Origin: Glandiceps talaboti
Taxonomy: Eukaryota > Hemichordata > Enteropneusta > Spengelidae
Direction: 5' to 3'
DNA: 60,000 bases
Assembly (NCBI RefSeq): GCF_964340395.1
Contig: NC_135563.1
Coordinates: forward strand, 21,164,151-21,224,150
Part shown: positions 1 through 14,219 of the stretch, piece by piece
Position numbering within the stretch: the first letter of the stretch is position 1
Layout of the letters: every line of letters starts with the position of its first letter
Position numbers and translations under genes: made by a program
Notes under the pieces: generated by a model
What the model saw: the letters and a program-made list of their open reading frames with translations, nothing else
The model's database searches: none
Told to the model about the DNA's origin: nothing

Positions 1-1760
1 AATGAACAATTGGTTGATGCTGACAGTAGAGTATATAAAATAGGGAAAATGCTAAAATTTACTTTCATAAGTCACGGCAGAATACTAAGTTACAGTAACT
101 AAGATCTAGTCCAGAAACTTGGACATCTTTCATGGCATACTAGCATTTTGTGGCCGATTAGCCAAGTATCCAAATTCTTTGATATAATATGAAAAAAGTG
201 TGTTTATTGTGTTTTTCTGTGTTCAGTTAGTGATTATGCAGTTCTATAAATTCTCTCTAGATTAGTTTCAGTTTAGCGTCTCAACATTCCAAATGATCAA
301 TATTTCTTTCTCGATGAGAGTTTCTGGTTTGAGTCTGACATTCCAGTAATCATCGTTGGCAATGTGAAGCCCACACAGTGTGAATTTATCTTTGGTGGTC
401 TTAACAATCTAACAACCGTTAGGGTGTTGATGTTGACTTCTATTCTCTGGAAAACTTCTCTTAATTAGGATGGGAATGACACAGGTGTAGTGTCTTTGTC
501 TCTGTGATTACTAGACAGGTAGAGGGAGAGGCAAACAATGGTAGAATTGGTTTGCCCTCATGGCTATCTGGCAGTCCTCATACATGGATATGTGTTGCGA
601 GCAAGCTAGCTAGCAGACAGGAAGAGAAAGAGAAGGGAGATGAAAGGGAAAGACAGAGGGAGACCACGAGTGAATGAGTCAGTGAGTGAGTGAGTGAGCG
701 AGTGAGACAGAAAGACAGAGAGACAGAAACAGAGACAGAGTGAACAAGAAAGACACTGAAAGTAGGGCGAGAATGGCAGAGAGGGAGAGTGAGCCTGATT
801 TATAAATGTTGGCAAGCCGTCACAGCTAGTATGCATGCATCACGTTGTTCGGTCATTCAATCTAACTACTTGAAGTTGATGCCTGTATCCAGTAAAATCC
901 AATAAAGGCAGACAGAGCTGTAAATCAGTTTGAAAACTGAGATGAAAGGAAATGAGAAAGATAATTCATACTTATTTAACATGCAAATTTTCTCATTCTT
1001 TTCCCAAAATGCTTTGACTAGGATTTGCCACTTGCTGAAGTTCCCGTCACTATGCCATCGTAATTTTCACTTGAACTAATTATAATAGCATTTGCATTTG
1101 ATAGTTGATTACTACTATAATAACTGCCTTTGTGGTGAAAATTTGAACTATTTAGCACACATAATTCCAGTGTCATTATCCCATTTTTTAATTTTCATAA
1201 AATTACTTGAAACAAATAACTAATTAAAAGTGTTCGTGTTAAGGTTTTATCGCTGGGGAACAGAAAGGGGGGACAATGTGATATGGTAAAAAGTGATAAT
1301 TTCCCCATTTACAACATTGTGATTCTTGTGGCAACTGGTTTTAAAATTACACCAACCTTTACAAAAACAGTAAACAGTATATATATAACTATGACAGAAA
1401 TTACACTTACAGTAGAACCACTCCCACTTTATTGTGACACCTGTTAGAACTGTTATACATAGACTTTGGTCAAATTTGTCTAAACAGGTTACTTCTGTAC
1501 AACCTCTGTTCGGAAGGCAAACATTAACATTATCGAACATTTTCAGTATGATTTGTTATGTGTATCTTTGATACCCATTTGCTCAGCTGACTTATTATAT
1601 GTAATAAGTCATATGGATTGTGATAAGTATCTGTAAGCTGTAACAGATGTAACAGTAGAAATGGAATTTATGTTTTCGACTATAACTACTGTGTGTGCTG
1701 ATCTAGATAGATAGACTGATATTAGATGGATGGATATGTGTACTTAAATAGACATTGTTT
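1..1760. other. no gene recognised; purine-rich stretch at 610-800
   Basis: No coding exon, RNA gene or recognisable transposon was found. A GA-rich low-complexity stretch at about 610-800 contains short GAGT and GACA runs. Short open frames here have biased simple-sequence composition and resemble no known protein family. The segment may be upstream of the RING gene or part of a 5' intron. Confidence 0.5.
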
Positions 1761-2228
1761 TTGTAAATGTATATATGTATACATGTATGGGTGTGTATGT
1801 GTGTATTTGTGTGTATGTGTGTATTTGTATGTATGTATGTATGTATGTATGTATGTATGTATGTATGTATGTATGTATGTATGTATGTATGTATGAATGT
1901 GTGTATGTATGTATGTATGTATGTATGTATGTATGTATGTATGTATGTATGTATGTATGAATGTATGTATGTATGTATGTATGTATGTATGTATGTATGT
2001 ATGTATGTATGTATGTATGTATGTATGTATGTATGTATGTATGTATGTATGTATGTATGTATGTATGTATGTATGTATGTATGTATGTATGTATGTATGT
2101 ATGTACATTTGTATGTATGTATGTACATGTATGTATGTATGTATGTATGTATGTATGTATGTATGTGTGTGTATGTATGTATGTATGTATGTATGTATGT
2201 ACGTACGTACGTACGTACGTACGTACGT

Positions 2229-2272
<44 letters not shown>

Positions 2273-2290
2273 ATGGATGGATGGATGGAT
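1760..2290. repeat. compound microsatellite: ATGT, ACGT, GT, GGAT
   Basis: Nearly pure tetranucleotide ATGT array from about 1827 to 2199, broken by a few GTGT and ACATTT interruptions. It is followed by an ACGT run (about 2200-2232), a GT run (about 2233-2270) and a short GGAT run (about 2271-2290). The order suggests stepwise change of the repeat unit by substitution and slippage. The long open frames across it on both strands (Tyr-Ile-His-Thr or Met-Tyr-Val-Cys repeats) are artefacts of the repeat. Confidence 0.97.
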
Positions 2291-2299
2291 CTATCTATG

Positions 2300-2450
2300 T
2301 CTGTCCTAGCCATCCATCAATGTATCTCATTATATATCCATCTAGTTGTATCCACAATAGATGTATCCAATATGTATCCATCTGTCTATAGATGTATCCA
2401 ATATATGTATCCATCTGTCTACAATGTATGTGTCTGTCTGTCCATCTGTT
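2300..2450. repeat. short degenerate repeat downstream of the microsatellite
   Basis: The word GTATCCATCTGTCTA recurs about every 36 bp, with ATGTATCCAATAT between copies. It looks like a decayed extension of the neighbouring tetranucleotide array. Confidence 0.6.
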
Positions 2451-5400
2451 ACATGTATATCCATTTAAGTTTATACTTTGTTATATATATAGTTTGGTTG
2501 TTTGTTAAAAGCAAAACAAATTACTTTCAATTGATAACTTCAGGTGAAATTTGCATATTTCTCTTTGTACAAAGAATTTTAAATTGATGACATGAGAATT
2601 TCAAAATTTTTCAATTCCAGTAAAAAATTCAAAACCCAACACTTGTATCATATTTAGGTTTACATTGGAACCAGTGATGTTATTGGCACATACCACAATT
2701 TCAAACATAGTCACAATATTTTCCATTCTCAAAGTAAAAACAGTTCTAGCAGTTAGGGAATTAATGTAGGTAGGTGTATTTATACATATTCTACACATGG
2801 TTACCTATGATGCTGATATCTGAGAAATTGTAGATGTAGATGTACATGGATTCCATACTGCGTAGAAAGTTGACAAGGTATGCCATGGAATCGGAAACAA
2901 CTAGGTCAGTTGAAGTAACATAATGGTAACTGTATTTTCTTACATGCAAATAGGGCATGTCGCATGGTCTGTAATTGCGGCAATAAAGGAAGAACTAATC
3001 CTCCAAAGAAGATGATTTTTGTATGATTGAGGAGAAGTTTAATCATACGGTTGCACCCCAAGTTGGTCCAATTTAATTGTAAATCCAACTTTATGTATAG
3101 TTATAATCATTTACTTAGCACAGCACGGGAGCGGCTTATTTGGCAAGTTTGTCATGAATTTCCTCGGCTATTTACAGCACACATTGCAAAGTTCACATAT
3201 TGACCAGCTTTGAGAGAGCCTCTATTCTGATGCAAATCAACAGTGCAAGTTCATATAAATGGAGAAAAGGTAGATGTTTATGTAACCGTAGCAACTTTAT
3301 AGATCCTTTTAGCAATGGATTTGCATTTGATCAGCCATTCTAATTTGGGTCTTTTGTCCTTTTAGTCCGAGTAAGGAGTGGTAAACGTTTGTAGGGAGAT
3401 TGATTTTTTGTGTGCCATCATGGTAACAGCTTGGTTAGAGGAAATAGAGAGTTCTCCCAGCTGGCACTGCCTTTAAATAAAAGAGCCGGACGTATAACAG
3501 AAAATTGTTCAATATATTCCATTGTTATAATTATCTTGCAAAATGTTACCTAATTTAGGTTGCCATTTTAACAAGCTGTGTCGTTGATCAAAGCATCTAA
3601 AAAGCAATGTAAAATTCATCTTATTCCAGTGTGTGTAAGGGTATATTAGTGGGTAGGGATATAACTTCCTGTTGTACAAGGTACTGGATAGGGGTGTAGC
3701 ATCGCACATGTTGATATTGTTTTAGTTATGAAGAAGTATTACATCTATCGTGTGATGTTAAAATTTGGCAAAACTCACATCACATGACTTCCCATCAACC
3801 TCTTGTTTAGGAACTCGAGTGAATTGACATATTTTTGGATTTCAAAGGTGATGGATTCTAGTCACCCTAGTTTAGAATCTATCTCAGGAGTGAATAACTT
3901 TCAAACGTGACACATACCTTACTTTCATTTCTAATATAAATACTACTCGTATTTTCCATCATTGGATTTGTGAAATTGCGTGCACTCTCATAAAATATGG
4001 TTTCTTGAAAAGCATGGTGAAAAACTTTGAATTTAATTTAATTCATAAATGAGTTGTTGTTGCCATGTTTGGTACATTTTCCATGTAATTCAAAAGAGGA
4101 TGAACAGATAATGTAAGCTAGACTGTGATAGCATAGCTGTTTCTATTAATAATATTAGGTATGAAAAAATATGGTAAGTATATATACCATGTGGGTTTTT
4201 TTCCAGCATTTCAGCTGTGCGGTTACACAGCACAGGTTTCTTTGCATTTAAGACTTGATCTGATTACAAAAAAAAATCCCCCCAACAGAGGAAAATGTTA
4301 TCAGACCCTACCCGTATAATAATCTATCCTCCAGTAGACAGAACAAACAGTACAAAATTTTAAAATAAGGGTGTTCTCCAGGATCGTTTACCCCACTGGG
4401 TAGCAGCCGATGTGTTCAACAGTCCGTGCTTTTGTGTTATATGTATAGTTGCCCTCCCTCACTTGTTATCTGGTATGCAGTCAATTGTGGAAGTAGAAGC
4501 AAGGTCACTGTCTATACAAGCGCTGTTATTGGTGGATCAACAGAGGTCATCTAACAGTAGGGGGTATTCAGCAAACAAGCCTTGTGGGAGGGGCTTGCTT
4601 TCTTTCACTCTGATATTATTGTGAAAAAGGGGGCATTGTGCATGCATTCATCGGAAACCAAGATCCTGAGCATGAGTTATAGAGGCAGTAGGCTGATAAG
4701 TATAGTATGATCAAAGCTTGATATTGACAACACTGATATGCTGGCACTTTACGGATATAGGACATTGTTTTGAATTGGTCTGGGTGCGGAGTATTTCACT
4801 GCAAGGCAAACCCCATATAGTCGGAAGAATGGATCAGTATACTGTGGGATTCAATGAACTCTGATGTACGTGTGTCATGATTGGTGAGTTCCTATGTCCA
4901 TACATACATGTATTACTCATGCCGCACAGGAAGTAAATAGATGAGAGTTTCACTTGATGTGTCATAGAAGGATATATTATAGACGACCATACTCTGCATA
5001 AACGTACATCCTCATTCTGTTATCAGTACTTCTAGCTGTGTGTTTGAATTTTTCCATTGTGGGTCTATCTGATAGGTATACAGCTGATTGTGAGACCACC
5101 ATCAGGTAAGGTGTAGCATTAGTAGGTATGTGTGTACAGTAGATTTTGGGTGTGACATTGTTTTGGTCCACTGCCAATCAACATAGCTCTTTATAGGATG
5201 TGCAAATATACCGTCATTGATATTGGAGACTAGTGCTTTCATCAGAGCTCCATCCATTTCAATGGTTCATTTGAAATAGCCAAGAACCTTGGTATGGCAG
5301 GGATATATGAGTTACTGTGATAAATTAGATTTGGTAGTGTGGGAAAAAACCAGTGTGGATTTAATTTCTGATATAGAGTTACACTGCCAGTATGTATTGA

Positions 5401-7600
5401 ACAAAGCTGTTTGACCTATGACCTTACCCCGGTTGTAAACACTGTTTGTATTGCTCCTAGTGTAGCAAAACCTCTCTCATCTTATCTTGTTTATGAATGT
5501 GAATTATTGGTGAACAAAATATGAATTCCATTGCTATCTAAGGATGAATTTGATAACCAATGACCTTCCTGTCTCTCTTCTTAGGCCGTTATTGAAATAT
5601 ATTGGATTTAGTGATGTGTCTACATTGAGTCATGGATACATAACAATTCCTGGATTTTGGGGGTTGGGGGAGTAGTATTTTCGCCAGTTGACCTCGTATT
5701 TTGTCTGTTAGAATATTGTGTTGTTTATTTCACCTAGAGCAAATAGCTTGTTGTCATAGTAATATTTGTTTGGATATTGGCATCAGCAGATTGAACATTG
5801 CTGATAATTTGTAGTGCTATAAATTATAAACAATTTTACAGATATGTGAAAACACTATCTTACATCATGTGGGATTCTCTAAACTCTTTCAGTGTGCCAT
5901 TCTTTCTAACTTCCTGTTTCCGTAATGAAATACACTAAAAACAAGCAAAGCCAATATTTCAACAAGCTAATATTCACTTTGTTGCAATCCTTAAATAACA
6001 ACAATAAACATAAGTTTTCAAAGTGCAGCCAACAACATAGTTCTAAAAGTCTTAACATATTGTGATTCTCGTCTGAAAAATGTTGGGAATTGTAGGTTAT
6101 CTAAAATACAATGAATTTTACTTCTTGTTACAAAGGAATGTCGACCTTGGTTATTATACCATATTGTAATCAGTAAGACCGTTTGTTTCAGGTATGTGCT
6201 GGGTATGAAGCTATAGGTTTCAACACGTCAACGACACTGATCAAATGGACATAGTGACAAATTCCACTCGGTCGTTACTGGGTTGCATTGCTTACAGTCA
6301 GTTGGCTATATATGATAGATTTATTTGATATGAGTACCGTTGTTAGGAGTGGATCTCTTTGTATGTTTCCCACCATACCTTGGTTGAACATGAAGAACAG
6401 CCATAGTTTGCTCACTGATTGCCACAGCAGGACAGAATAGAAATTTGCTCTCTGATAAATATTAGACTTAGGTATAATGAGTATGTATTCTTATCTGGTC
6501 ATGTGACTGGCTGGATGTACAAAATGTATGTATAGTAGTGGTCGGCTAGTAATAGAACTAACAGGTAGTATTTGTAGGGGCAGTGTTTAATGTATGTAGC
6601 ATTGCATCTGCCATTTTGGATAAATTTGACCAGTCAGATTAAGATACAGGTCATCTATATTTTAACTGGAATCATCATCAATGCATTGTTTTGAAACAGT
6701 GTTGAAAATAAACCATGGATATGTAACTTCATTGTCAACTCAAGATTATCAAAGTTCCACACCAAAGATGAACAATTTCAGTTTAATTATTAATTTCTCT
6801 GCTGTAACATAAACTACTGGAATCCATAAAGCACAGAAAATATCACCAATAACATACAACATGATGCTGTCTGTGCACTAGCAATACAGATGATGCTTTC
6901 TCTGCAGTTACAGCAATACAGTATACCTCTGTAATTTTGTACTAGAACTGCATACTGTAAATTGCATTACACTGCTTTGGGATTTACTTAGTTGGTAAAA
7001 AGTGATGCCATGGATTATTTTGCAAAAGGCAGGTAGTTGTACAAGCATGAAATAAACCAACGACCAGTATTGGAAATTTAATGTATACTTGTAACTCAAA
7101 GTTGTCAACGTTTGGTCAGTCTCCTTTTCATGAAATAAAACACCAACTAATGTTGGTAATATTTAATATACAACTGAAATTTGTTGTTGTTTAGTCATCT
7201 CCATTTCATTTACCCTGTTTGACCCAGGTCACAAACATACCATGCAGGTTGTATTGTTTGTATCATGTACTGTTAAAGCATGGAGTTACTTTGTCTGTTT
7301 ATTCAACAAAAACACAACAAATGGTGTATTGGAGATGTTGGGTGTTTCCAAAGATAACATATTTGCTCAGTTGGTGTGTTGTCTGTACCATCTGTAGTGA
7401 GAGATACCAGTTTTTTTGTATGGGAAATGATAGCTAGGTGATTAGCTATGCATAGTATGTGGTAATAGTATGAATTCACAGGATTACTTTGTGCTAATGA
7501 AGCTAACAGCAGCCAGCTGAGCTGAGAAGATGGCATCTGAATGGCCTGGTACAAGTGTACAAGGTACCATGCAGGTATCCTACAATGGCTAAATCATTCA
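2451..7600. other. no gene recognised
   Basis: About 5 kb of A+T-rich sequence without a credible coding exon, tRNA or transposon coding remnant. Open frames are short and lack conserved motifs. It could be intergenic or intronic to the downstream RING gene. Confidence 0.45.
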
Positions 7601-7639
7601 TCAAGGCTGTTCACATAACTAATAATGTCACATTATCAA

Positions 7640-7925
7640 TATCTCTTCATTGGGGTTCAATGTGACCGTCTTATGTATGTTGTTAATGTACCACTTTATG
7701 GTAAACATGTATGTATGTCACCATTTCATAGCTCAATAGTCTGTTCGGATACCCTCCATCTTGTGTTCAGCATATGTATGTCACCATCTCTATACTCTGG
7801 TTGGATGTCCTCCATTTTGTGTATGTAGTTGATGTACCACTTTGTAGTAAATTTGTATGTACCATGATTTGCCCAATACTCATCATATGTATGTCACCAT
7901 CTCTAGGCCATACTCTGGTTAGATG
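7640..7925. repeat. diverged tandem duplication
   Basis: The phrases ATGTATGTCACCAT, a CCTCCAT/CTTGTGT-like block and GATGTACCACTTT recur two to three times at intervals of roughly 100-140 bp, with substitutions and indels. This is an old local tandem duplication. No coding sense is evident. Confidence 0.6.
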
Positions 7926-8175
7926 CCCTACTGTGAAAATGATACTGTGGTTGAACTTTGCAAAGAAACATTGAGTGTATGTGTGTCTCACAATTACACA
8001 TAGTAATAAGTATGTCTATGAAAGTTGAAACAGACATACAATGTACACCAATTGTGAATCTTACTCTATGATTTGATTACATTAACTGAAGGTGCAGTAT
8101 CAAAATTCCCACTAATGTTATATCTATGGGTTTCATGTGTGTACAGTGAGGGTAGAACTGGCTTGCCTCACCCAG

Positions 8176-8515
8176 CCTGTTTACAGACCTAAGTTGAGTT
8201 TTCCTACACTTAGCCTTTCTACAGATGATTCGTTTTCCTATACCCCTAGCCTGTCTACAGACATTGGCATGCAGGTCTTACTACCCCTAACCTGTCTACA
8301 GACATTGGCATTCAGGTCTTACTACCCCTAGCCTATCTACAGACATTGGCATTCACGTATTTACCCCTAGCCTATCTACAGACATTGGCAATGGTCTTGC
8401 TACACCTGAGCCTGTCTAAAGACATTGGAGTAAATTTTGCATTCACTTTCCTACACATAGCCTGTGACAGGCATGGTAGCTTGTGTTTGGCATTTACTTT
8501 CAAACACATACAGTG
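8176..8515. repeat. minisatellite, about 40-bp unit, about 8 copies
   Basis: Repeating unit with core CCTGTCTACAGACATTGGCA followed by about 20 variable bases ending in CCCCTAG. The central copies (about 8250-8400) are the most similar, and the edge copies are diverged. Short open frames on both strands derive from the repeat. Confidence 0.85.
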
Positions 8516-11500
8516 TAGCTTGTCTACAGCTTCTAGATTTGGTTTGATAATATTACTAGCAAGGTTTTGAAGAAAGATGGCTGCACGCCCTTTTGCAATT
8601 GAAAGTAAGAACACAAAAATATCTTTAAAAAAATTGTGTAGACATATTAGATTTATTGTATGACACTTAATGTGTTTGGAACAAGAAAACTGAATTCCGA
8701 AATGAAATTGATGTATGTGTGTGTTTGAAAGCACCTTCCTTCCTTGTCGAGATCCTGTCATTACAGTCTTTCTACAACTCTACATATAATATATTATATT
8801 CACTGTCAACCATTTCTTATCTGTGTATTGCAGTTCACTATTGTTTGATAAGTGGCCTTCTTGAAAAGCTCTTGGCTTAAATAAATGAAATCCAAGTGGA
8901 AGGAAGCCAGCTTGTGTTAGTAAGATTGTTGCATATTTGGAGACTAGGTTATCTATGGAAGCCAAAGATGATAGACAATGTAAGCACTGACCCAGACTCC
9001 ATGTCTACTAGGATATCCAATATGTAACAAGTCAATATAGTGAAAATAGTATATACCGACTTGACTTGACTGAATGAATCGGTTTATGTGTGCTTTTAAA
9101 TTCAACAAAGGTTTTGTATACATTGTGGGAAATATTACAGTCCAAGATGTGAAAAAAAAATTTATTTAGAGTTAGACTTCATCGCATAATAATTCTCTGA
9201 TGATATTGTTGAAATGGGTGATTTGGTGTTGTTGAATAAAAGAATAGAAAAAGTTGTTATTTTGACGTGAAAAATGGAGGGTCCAGGATCATTCACCGTC
9301 ATGGTTTTGTCATTTGTGCATAAATTTAGTTTTGTTGATTCCAGTATTTTCATGTATCATTGAATTCAGTATCCTGGTATTATTGTATTGTGATCAGTTT
9401 TTCATTTATTTTGGTTCCCTGTATTTTCTACCATAATGATTAAAGAGTGAGAAAAAACACATATTATAGTAAAACCACTAATTAGCTATGTAGTTGTCTG
9501 TATCTGCACTTCATCCTGGTTATGTTTTCCTGGCAGACCGATGTACCATGTACATATCCGGTAGACTGTGTAAAGAGTTACCTTGTAGTGAGAGAATTAA
9601 TACAAAGTTAAGGGGGCTTTGTTTGATAATCGGCTCCAACAGAAAAATGTTTTCATTTTCCCATCAGTGGGTTGCTCCTAGATTATGGAAATTATTATCT
9701 TTCAAAATGTTTTTATTACAGCTTTTCAGTGTTTGTTCACAGCATTGTGAGGACAAGGTACAAGATTTGTATAGGAGATTGGACTAATGATGTGGGAACT
9801 CTGGCTGTAACCATGGTTTCTAGGTCTTAGTAGTCACAACTGTTACCATGGGGTTAAAGTGAATGCAAAGCATGTGTGTATACAATGAGACTTAGTCAGA
9901 AATTGCAAGTCAGAATTTGTTGGTACGTTTGCTTAGATATCACCAAGTGATGTGCATTGGTTAGTAGAATACTCAGAAATACTCCATAAATATGGTAATG
10001 AGGATTGAAAGGCACATCTTGCATGAGTCTGTGTAAGTTGATATCACTTGATAGTGAATGTCTCCTCCAAGGCAAACATCGTAGGAAATGAAAAGCTGCC
10101 CACAAAATTTGACATCCATCCATACTAAGTGCGATGCCAATGGCATCATGAAAGGACCAGCCCGTGTCTGGTTTGATGAAGTCATTTTGCTGTCTTCGTT
10201 TCCAGATGTACTGCCTTAGGCAGCCTAGATCTGATTGAAGGCTAGAGTTTCAACTTTTTGTGGGAATCAAATTTCATTCTGTACATGCCATGATGACAAC
10301 CATGTCTACAGATCGACACCACTGATCACAATAATTTATGACTGTTCTTTTAAAAAATACGCCCAAGCATCATTTTGTGTTGGTTGAGGTTACAATAGAT
10401 GGCCATATATAGAAACTAAGGAGAAGGATTCTATTTCTGGGCAGACTATTTTTTCACAGTGTTACTTTTTATAAAAACTAAATTCAATCCGAGTGCAAGT
10501 ACGTTTCAATTTGGTAAGTCATACATTCGTGAAAATATAAGCCGTGATTACATCTGACAGCTGATCTTATACAAAAATTATTCTTCAGAAACTTAGAAAG
10601 TACTTTGAGTTTGCAGTAGTTTGCATAAACTTTATGGTCAGCAGTTTTCCATGGTATCTTATCAGACCACAATGATAAATATTCTTCCATTCTGCTTTGA
10701 CTGCAACTTGCTTGAAGTAAAGCATCAGATTACATAGATACAGATATCAGAAGTTCTCCTCTATCTAAGTAATAGATGTAATAGTAATACTCAAATAGTA
10801 GTAACTACAAACAGAATGAGTCTACAGAAGAAGAAACATGAGATAATATTAATATTTTGCTTATTGTGCTCAGAAATGAAAGTACTTAATGAAATCTGCA
10901 ATCAAATAAATGCAATGGATTTACAACTAGAAGTTACCTCATCAGTACACCTGTATGATCTGAGAGACTTCCCCCTTACAGTTATGGAGTATTCCAAGGA
11001 GTGTACCGAAATAGTCATAGTAAAAACAATCAAAGAAGTTTCATTAATACCTTGCCTGCTAGGAAATTAAAGTAACTGTGGTCATGGTTGACTGACAGTG
11101 AGAGTTCAGAGTTCAGAGTTCATAGTTCGGTGACTGGTCATGGTAGTTTTGCTCTACATGTACCCCATGTGTTGAAACACTGTCAACTGCTGAACCCTAG
11201 GCTGACAGGTCCAGACTAAATAGTCAACAATGTATGGTTTTAACCATTTGAAAATGTCTATCACTGGATGGAATATTGTGTGAAGTCTTACATTTTTTCA
11301 TGGTATGTGCTAAAAAAAATAAAGTGGTCTCATTTCATTGTTTGCAGACATGAACAATTGAAGTGTATGTTGGTCTTAATACTTGAGATTTCCCCATGTT
11401 CACTTTTTGATGTTGTTCATGACTGTCTGCTGTCTCCCCTATATCCTTGCCTCCCTCACACTTCTTTCCCCTCCATACCCTCCCCAAGGTACATACATGT

Positions 11501-11570
11501 ACATCATGTATACATGCTACACAAAGACATACTCAATCATTGAATTGTGTGATTACACCACAACAATGAA
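8516..11570. other. no gene recognised
   Basis: No supported exon or RNA gene. Open frames of 80-130 codons occur at 8372-8761, 9494-9787 and 10816-11070, but none shows a domain, conserved motif or coding-like composition. Confidence 0.45.
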
Positions 11571-11571
11571 T

Positions 11572-11729
<158 letters not shown>

Positions 11730-12544
11730 TGCCAGAAAGCAGCATGTATTGTTTAACTCTTTGACATGAGAACGTGCTGTACATTACAGCAATATTGAAC
11801 TTTAGTGATTTTGAAAGGTACCATGCATATTTCATCCAGTATTGATCAGTTTATACAGATAGCAGGGTCATTTCATATTGATTTGGAAATGTTCGTAGAA
11901 CAAAAGGAATATTTCATTTGCAGGGCATGATGTGAATGTAGTGTATTTATAAATAACTCCATAACTTTCAGGTCTTTGTTAAAATTGTACCATGTGTTCA
12001 AGTGACCATAACTTTGATGTCAGTAGCAGAAAGAACATTTGTGTGAAACTGTAACATATATATTTGATAATATATCCACCATGACTGACCTTCAGAGATA
12101 GCTAGTAGGAGTAAAATACCATACCTTTCATCTATTTATCATGTAAACAGAACTAAACATAGATGTATATGAATTACTTATTCGGGATGCTCCATCATTT
12201 TATGTTCACAGTAACCAATAACATTATATTTGAATCTAGTTTTCAAGTGAAAAATTTGAAGTGAATTTTCTGAGTTTGTCGTCAATTACAGGAAACTTTT
12301 CTGTAGGATGGTATAACACTAACAGTAGCAGCAGCTCTCTTTTTTTTTGTTCAGCTATACATGGCATTTCTTTCCATCAGCTTAGATTAACTGAATACTG
12401 TATACTTAAATTCTGTCCTGTCAATACTTTGGGTTTTGTTGTCATAATTTTATCAAAAGATCTTGCCAAACCTTGAAGTTCTCACCATTCTCAATGATTG
12501 GTTCTAATTCCACCAATTTGAAATTATCCATGCACGACAAGATT
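11730..12544. other. no gene recognised
   Basis: A+T-rich sequence between two repeats. Nothing coding or structured was recognised. Confidence 0.45.
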
Positions 12545-12636
12545 ATGCAAATGAAAAGCCCCTTAGGCCAAGTCCAATAATAGGTGATCTATGCAAATTA
12601 GTGGCACCCTAGGCCAGGTTTAATCATGGACGGTTT
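12545..12636 (+). repeat. 46-bp direct duplication with ATGCAAAT octamers
   Basis: Two adjacent 46-bp units (12545-12590 and 12591-12636). Each begins with an exact ATGCAAAT octamer and contains a TAGGCCA block followed by AAT. The octamer is the classical POU-domain (Oct) target. Function is not shown. Confidence 0.6.
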
Positions 12637-13219
12637 ATTAACCATGTCTTTCATAGCCTGATAAAAGACTTCAATTAATTGTAGGTTTTAGTACAAAATC
12701 TACTTACGCTATACACACTGGCTTTCTTTAAAAAAAAGAGAATGTAAAATTTAAATTTGAGCTTTACTATTTTGTGATGAATTGTAGATGCCATTACTTG
12801 GGGGTTAGTTTATGTCTTGTCATTACTATGAGGTATGTACAGTGTTTTATACTGTTATTTCACTCTTCCGGATATTGTTGGTAGATTAACAAGTGTATTT
12901 ATTGTATGCAAAAGAAAAACTGTCTACCAAGTGTTCTTGTTTGGGTTTGAGAATGAGAATCATTTTCAAAGAAATCTGAAATATTTTGCAAACAGTGTAC
13001 CACCATATTGTAGTTGAAACCTGATAAACTGACTGTGTAAACTGACCATGGACATGATGGAGCCTAGGTCAAAGTCACCTACAAAACCACCCTAATAGCT
13101 GGTTGTGGGGGTACCAGTGAAGTCAATGTTAAAATTACTAACTTGTGGAGATAATATTATAGGGTAGCATAGAATCAGTGCTGTCTTGTCTAACATTTGA
13201 AGTTTAATTGTTGCCCTGG

Positions 13220-13279
<60 letters not shown>
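13220..13279. repeat. GT dinucleotide microsatellite
   Basis: About 29 nearly perfect GT units with a GAGA interruption near the right end. Confidence 0.96.
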
Positions 13280-13280
<1 letters not shown>

Positions 13281-13848
13281 AGTGTGTGTAACATTAGGAT
13301 GGCGTAACAATGAGACTATGACTGTAAATTGAAAGTTTATGTTGAAGACAAATTTTCACTGATTCATAGAGGAAAGAAAAATGTATTTTGTGACCATCTC
13401 ATACAACAGTGTGATGCCCAAAATTTAGTCTGGTCTGTGGGAACCAGTTACAAACCAAAAATTTGCAGAATTTTTCGCGTTGTTTGTAAAATATCAAGGT
13501 ATACATTATGTTATCATTACATAGTCTATTAGTACACAGGTATAGATAAAAGTAAGACAACTGATGAAGTTGCCAAGTCCTCACTATTGAGTTGAGTGCT
13601 ATAACTTTACCATCTTTTATAACAAGTAATAAGGTGAAAAGCCAGAGTTTCCATCAGGACCACTTGATTTGATTAAAAGTCATTACAATGTTGGGTTCTG
13701 AAATATAGTGGTAATAACCAGTATCGAACATTTTACTCCTGAGATTAAAACTGGTACAATAGAGAGATGTACAGCATGTGGTCTGTAAGTCCGATAATAT
13801 GCAGATATTCTATGCAATAAGTCTCTTTAATTATTCAAAGCTCAGCCA

Positions 13849-14219
13849 GACTGTGGTGTACATGTAGATACAAGCTTTACCACATACAGACAGACACCCT
13901 GTTGTACCAACTCAGACTGTGGTATAGATACAAGCTTTACCACATACAGACAGACACCCTGTTGTACCAACTCAGACTGTGGTGTAGATACAAGCTTTAC
14001 CACATACAGACAGACAAACATATACACCCAGTTGTACCAACTCAGACTGTGGTGTAGATACAAGCTTTACCACATCCATACATACATACATACATACATG
14101 TACAGACAGACAGACAGACAGACAGACAGATAGACAGACATACACCCTGTTGTACCAACTCAGACTGTGGTGTAGGTACAAGCTTTACCACATAGACAGA
14201 CAGACATACACCCTGTTGT
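13849..14219. repeat. minisatellite, about 61-bp unit, 5 copies, with nested CATA/CAGA expansion
   Basis: Each unit starts with CAGACTGTGGTGTAGATACA, continues through AGCTTTACCACATACAGACA and ends with CCCTGTTGTACCAACT. Copies start near 13849, 13913, 13973, 14043 and 14160. The fourth copy contains expanded CATA and CAGA tetranucleotide runs, which lengthen it to about 117 bp. Confidence 0.92.

Noticed and set aside
1703-2391. Long open frames with Tyr-Ile-His-Thr or Met-Tyr-Val-Cys repeats
   Set aside because: They exist on both strands and in several frames solely because ATGT and GT arrays contain no stop codons in those frames.
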